A stretch of 16,311 nucleotides of DNA from an uncultured Erysipelotrichaceae bacterium. GTDB lineage: Bacteria > Bacillota_I > Bacilli_A > Erysipelotrichales > Coprobacillaceae. A program made the position numbers and the translations under genes. Below, one piece after another: positions 14,177 to 16,311 of this stretch; within the stretch, counting starts at the first letter, position 1, and the number at the start of each line of letters is the position of its first letter. The stretch is taken from the NCBI GenBank assembly GCA_900550005.1, contig URQL01000018.1, forward strand, positions 1 through 16,311, written 5' to 3'. Under the pieces are notes generated by a model. It worked only from the letters and a program-made list of their open reading frames with translations. It ran no database searches and was not told where the DNA came from.

Positions 14177-15493
14177 TTAAGCTAAAGTTCCCATTGGATC
14201 CCAAGGATTTAATTCTATTGGATCACTATCTAATGCTTCTAATTGTTCTTTAGTTAAATATTTTTTATTAACAACAGCTTGGAATACATATAAATCAAAC
14301 CAAGAATCACTCATTACATAGTATCCTTTATTTGCTCTATCTGGTCCCCAACTGTTTTCAATTTTCCATTTAGTTGGTTGTTCACCATCTAAATTAACAC
14401 CAGTAATAACCATTGCGTGGTTCATTGCTGCTTGACGGTTATCTAACATTTCTTCTTTTGTCATACTTAAATCAAAACCAAATGCTGTTTCATAATCATA
14501 AGCATTGTTATCCCATGTACCACCTTCACGATCACCATCTTTACCACAGTCACTACCAAACCAAACAACTTGGTAATCTTTTAATTGTTTTAAAACAGCT
14601 GCTTTAAAATCAGGTAAATCAAGATTTAAATAACGTACTGGGTTCCCACCAACAACATTTCCAATATAATTTACTGTAAATGTATGATTAAATGGTTTAT
14701 CTTTTGTCGGTGCATTTGTGATACTTACATATTCATCAAGATCAATACCCACATATTCATCATAGAATGTATGAGGTGTTAAATCTTTAACAATATGGTA
14801 TTCTCCATCTTCATCTACATATTCAAAGTCAAATTGTTTTGGTGGAATTCCAAAGCATGTACATAAGAAGGTATAAAGTTCTTCTAATGTTTTTTCTTTT
14901 AATTTAGCAATACCATCATCATCAAGTGATCTGATTTTAGAATTAAATTGTCTAATTTTTTTATTAATAATTCCATTCATATCACGTGTATGACTAGATT
15001 GATATGTTTCAGGCATAACTGTTTTAGGAACAACACCATATTTTTTAATTAAACTAACGATCATATCCCATTGTCCACCATCTTGAACACCTGTTTGTAA
15101 AACCCAAGTTAAAGTACGATCATCAATGGATTGATCTTTAAGTTTAATGCAAGATTCCATTGTATAATTGATTTTTTCTAATTTATCATAGAATGCAACA
15201 TAATTTTGAGATAATTCAAATTCTTTAATTTTACATTTTTTAGCAACTTCTTCTCTTAATACATTTAAGCCTGCAAATAACCAACAACGTCCACTTGCTT
15301 CTTGGCTAACCGCACTCATTGTTTTAATATCAATTGAAAATTGACATTGTGTTTTACTGCTTGCTTCTTGAACGTTTGCAATTGTTGTAATGCTATTTTT
15401 GTTTAATGCATGACGCATTGCTTTAGCTAATACATCATTTTCATATTTAGAAGTGTAGGCTTCAATTTGTTCTAATTTAATATCTTTACTCAT
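14177..15493 (-). CDS. pepC: Aminopeptidase C (bleomycin hydrolase family, C1 cysteine peptidase)
   Basis: A 438-residue cytoplasmic cysteine aminopeptidase, full length for the family. The catalytic triad is clear: SGRCWLF (Cys70), MNHAMVI (His359) and KIENSWG (Asn380), with the Gln of SQEASGR just upstream serving the oxyanion hole. The C-terminus DPMGTLA matches the conserved PepC/bleomycin-hydrolase arm that reaches into the active site and limits the enzyme to removing N-terminal residues. Role: breakdown of peptides to free amino acids. There is no signal peptide. The start follows GGGGAGGA. It is convergent with the pilus-like operon and 148 bases downstream of the HAD gene, with a palindrome in the promoter region. 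Confidence 0.97.
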   Translation of the reverse strand: MSKDIKLEQIEAYTSKYENDVLAKAMRHALNKNSITTIANVQEASSKTQCQFSIDIKTMSAVSQEASGRCWLFAGLNVLREEVAKKCKIKEFELSQNYVAFYDKLEKINYTMESCIKLKDQSIDDRTLTWVLQTGVQDGGQWDMIVSLIKKYGVVPKTVMPETYQSSHTRDMNGIINKKIRQFNSKIRSLDDDGIAKLKEKTLEELYTFLCTCFGIPPKQFDFEYVDEDGEYHIVKDLTPHTFYDEYVGIDLDEYVSITNAPTKDKPFNHTFTVNYIGNVVGGNPVRYLNLDLPDFKAAVLKQLKDYQVVWFGSDCGKDGDREGGTWDNNAYDYETAFGFDLSMTKEEMLDNRQAAMNHAMVITGVNLDGEQPTKWKIENSWGPDRANKGYYVMSDSWFDLYVFQAVVNKKYLTKEQLEALDSDPIELNPWDPMGTLA

Positions 15494-15572
15494 TGTCTTA
15501 TCCTCCCCAATTAATTATTAATTAGGTTACACCCAACTAACAAAAAAAGCAATAATTTTGTTCATATTTTTC

Positions 15573-15600
15573 AACTAAATAACAAATTTAGTTAAGTATA
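15573..15600 (-). promoter_or_regulatory. Likely pepC -10 box with adjoining palindromic operator
   Basis: TATACT (15600-15595, minus strand) is followed at once by a perfect palindrome, arms AACTAAAT and ATTTAGTT around five bases (15573-15593). A palindrome over the transcription start suggests a repressor site. The -35 is weak. The assignment rests on layout alone. Confidence 0.45.
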
Positions 15601-15615
15601 TTTTACTTTTTCACA

Positions 15616-15645
15616 ATAAATTGTACAAACAAGAAGACAATTTAT
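15616..15645. repeat. 9-bp inverted repeat at the end of the HAD gene
   Basis: ATAAATTGT (15616-15624) and ACAATTTAT (15637-15645) with a 12-base spacer; the second arm includes the HAD stop codon. The stem is all but GC-free and no T-run follows, so at best it is a weak terminator. Confidence 0.4.
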
Positions 15646-16250
15646 AGGATGTTTCTTTGCTTTAGAGATAAAATCAAGTTTTGTAAATCACCATCAAACA
15701 CAATAGCATCCATACCAGCTTGTATGGATCCATCAACATTTTCTTGACGATCATCAATGAATAAACATTCATCTGGATTTAAACGAAAAGCATTAAAGAA
15801 AGATTCGTAAATTTTAAGATCAGGTTTGATCAATTTATGTTTAGCTGAAATATAAAAACCTTTAAAATACTTAAAAGATGAAAAATTCTGATAATAATTA
15901 TAAAAAGCAATTGAAGCATTAGAAAGTAAATAGATATCAAAACCTTTTTCTTTTAAAGAACGTAAAACGATATTCATACCTTCTATTTCATACATATAAT
16001 CGAACCAGTGATCCATTACATAATCTATCATTTGTGACTGATCAGCAGGTAAATCTTTTTTCATAGATATTTTTGCATTCTCAATAGAAATTAATCCTTG
16101 ATCCAATTTAATCCATTCTTTACTATTAAAAACACGATCTAAAATGGTGCTTTTTAATTGTTCATCATTAACCATTTGATCAATCATGTAATCAGGATTA
16201 TATTTTAAAATCACATTACCCATGTCAAAAACCATATTTTTTACCATCAT
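15642..16250 (-). CDS. HAD-family phosphatase (subfamily IA, YihX-like)
   Basis: A 202-residue cytoplasmic hydrolase. Motif I is VFDMGNVI with nucleophile Asp9; the usual second Asp is Gly11, as in YihX-like sugar-phosphate phosphatases. Motif II is LLSNAS (Ser110), motif III the Lys of KLIKPD (Lys142), and motif IV FIDDRQENV (Asp166, Asp167), followed by AGMDAIVF. The helical cap lies between residues about 20 and 90. I choose ATG 16250 (or the adjacent ATG 16247), 5 to 8 bases after AAAGGAGG; the frame stays open further upstream, but that stretch covers the terminator of the preceding transcript. The natural substrate is unknown. Confidence 0.92.
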   Translation of the reverse strand: MMVKNMVFDMGNVILKYNPDYMIDQMVNDEQLKSTILDRVFNSKEWIKLDQGLISIENAKISMKKDLPADQSQMIDYVMDHWFDYMYEIEGMNIVLRSLKEKGFDIYLLSNASIAFYNYYQNFSSFKYFKGFYISAKHKLIKPDLKIYESFFNAFRLNPDECLFIDDRQENVDGSIQAGMDAIVFDGDLQNLILSLKQRNIL

Positions 16251-16271
16251 TATATCCTCCTTTATATAAAC

Positions 16272-16294
16272 AAAAAAAGAGGAATAACTCCTCT
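16272..16294 (-). terminator. Terminator of a transcript entering from the right edge
   Basis: On the minus strand AGAGGA (16294-16289), loop GTTAT, TCCTCT, then T7. It ends a transcript that begins beyond the window and isolates the HAD gene from it. Confidence 0.8.
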
Positions 16295-16299
16295 CCTTC

Positions 16300-16311
16300 T
16301 TGCCTGGCAAC
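16300..16311 (-). other. Possible 3' end of 5S rRNA at the window edge
   Basis: The minus strand reads GTTGCCAGGCAA directly before the terminator. GTTGCCAGGC is similar to 5S rRNA 3' ends in some Clostridia as I remember them. With only 12 bases visible this is a weak suggestion. Confidence 0.22.

Noticed and set aside
14413..14607. Plus-strand His/Leu-rich frame within pepC
   Set aside because: Antisense to a full-length, catalytically intact pepC; composition reflects the complementary codons.
1..16311. CRISPR arrays, insertion sequences, tRNA genes, prophage genes
   Set aside because: No regularly spaced repeats, transposase, integrase or tRNA-like cloverleaf was seen on either strand.

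Overview
The window is AT-rich, gene-dense DNA from a low-GC Firmicute. Shine-Dalgarno sites precede most genes, stops follow the standard bacterial code (TGA is used as a stop), and the surface proteins are Gram-positive in type. The gene content (SipW-like signal peptidase, camelysin/TasA-like protein, BTAD regulator, DUF4860-type pilus cluster, PepC) resembles gut Clostridia and Erysipelotrichia/Coprobacillaceae. The genus cannot be fixed from the sequence.

Left part (1-4913). A large secreted adhesin runs off the left edge on the minus strand (signal peptide, fibro-slime/PA14-like, SpaA/Cna-B-like and truncated vWA domains). Divergent from it is a two-gene plus-strand operon: a 59-residue protein and a SipW-type signal peptidase. 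This converges on a minus-strand pair: a BTAD (SARP-type) transcription factor with a degenerate GGDEF-like C-terminus, and a 144-residue protein that shares a QHxxWQG motif with the 59-residue protein. A TetR regulator with its own promoter and operator follows (4993-5656).

Middle (5704-8075). A minus-strand operon encodes three surface proteins: a camelysin/TasA-like protein with a SipW-type signal peptide, a TasA-like envelope protein with a DTGD sorting-like tail, and an InlB/MucBP-type wall protein with a repeated TI[DN]DN[QE]TPL tail motif.

The strongest observation is that three promoters (adhesin, SipW operon, TasA-like operon) share one architecture: TGTGAC-N5-[TC]GTGAC-N10-TATA[AGC]T. 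Two direct repeats lie exactly 11 bp apart at a fixed distance from the -10 box. This is the layout of SARP-activated promoters, and a SARP/BTAD regulator sits between them. I infer one regulon in which the BTAD protein switches on the signal peptidase, its likely substrate, companion wall proteins and the adhesin together.

Right-centre (8128-14155). A plus-strand operon diverges from the TasA-like operon. It encodes a transglutaminase-like lipoprotein, a GspF/PilC platform protein, four short one-pass membrane proteins of pilin or pseudopilin type, a PilT-type ATPase and an XRE-TPR regulator, and ends in a strong terminator. It resembles a minimal type IV pilus or type II secretion apparatus, with no second ATPase and no prepilin peptidase in view.

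Right end (14177-16311). On the minus strand are aminopeptidase C (pepC) and a HAD-family phosphatase, then the terminator of an upstream transcript that may be an rRNA operon ending in 5S rRNA.
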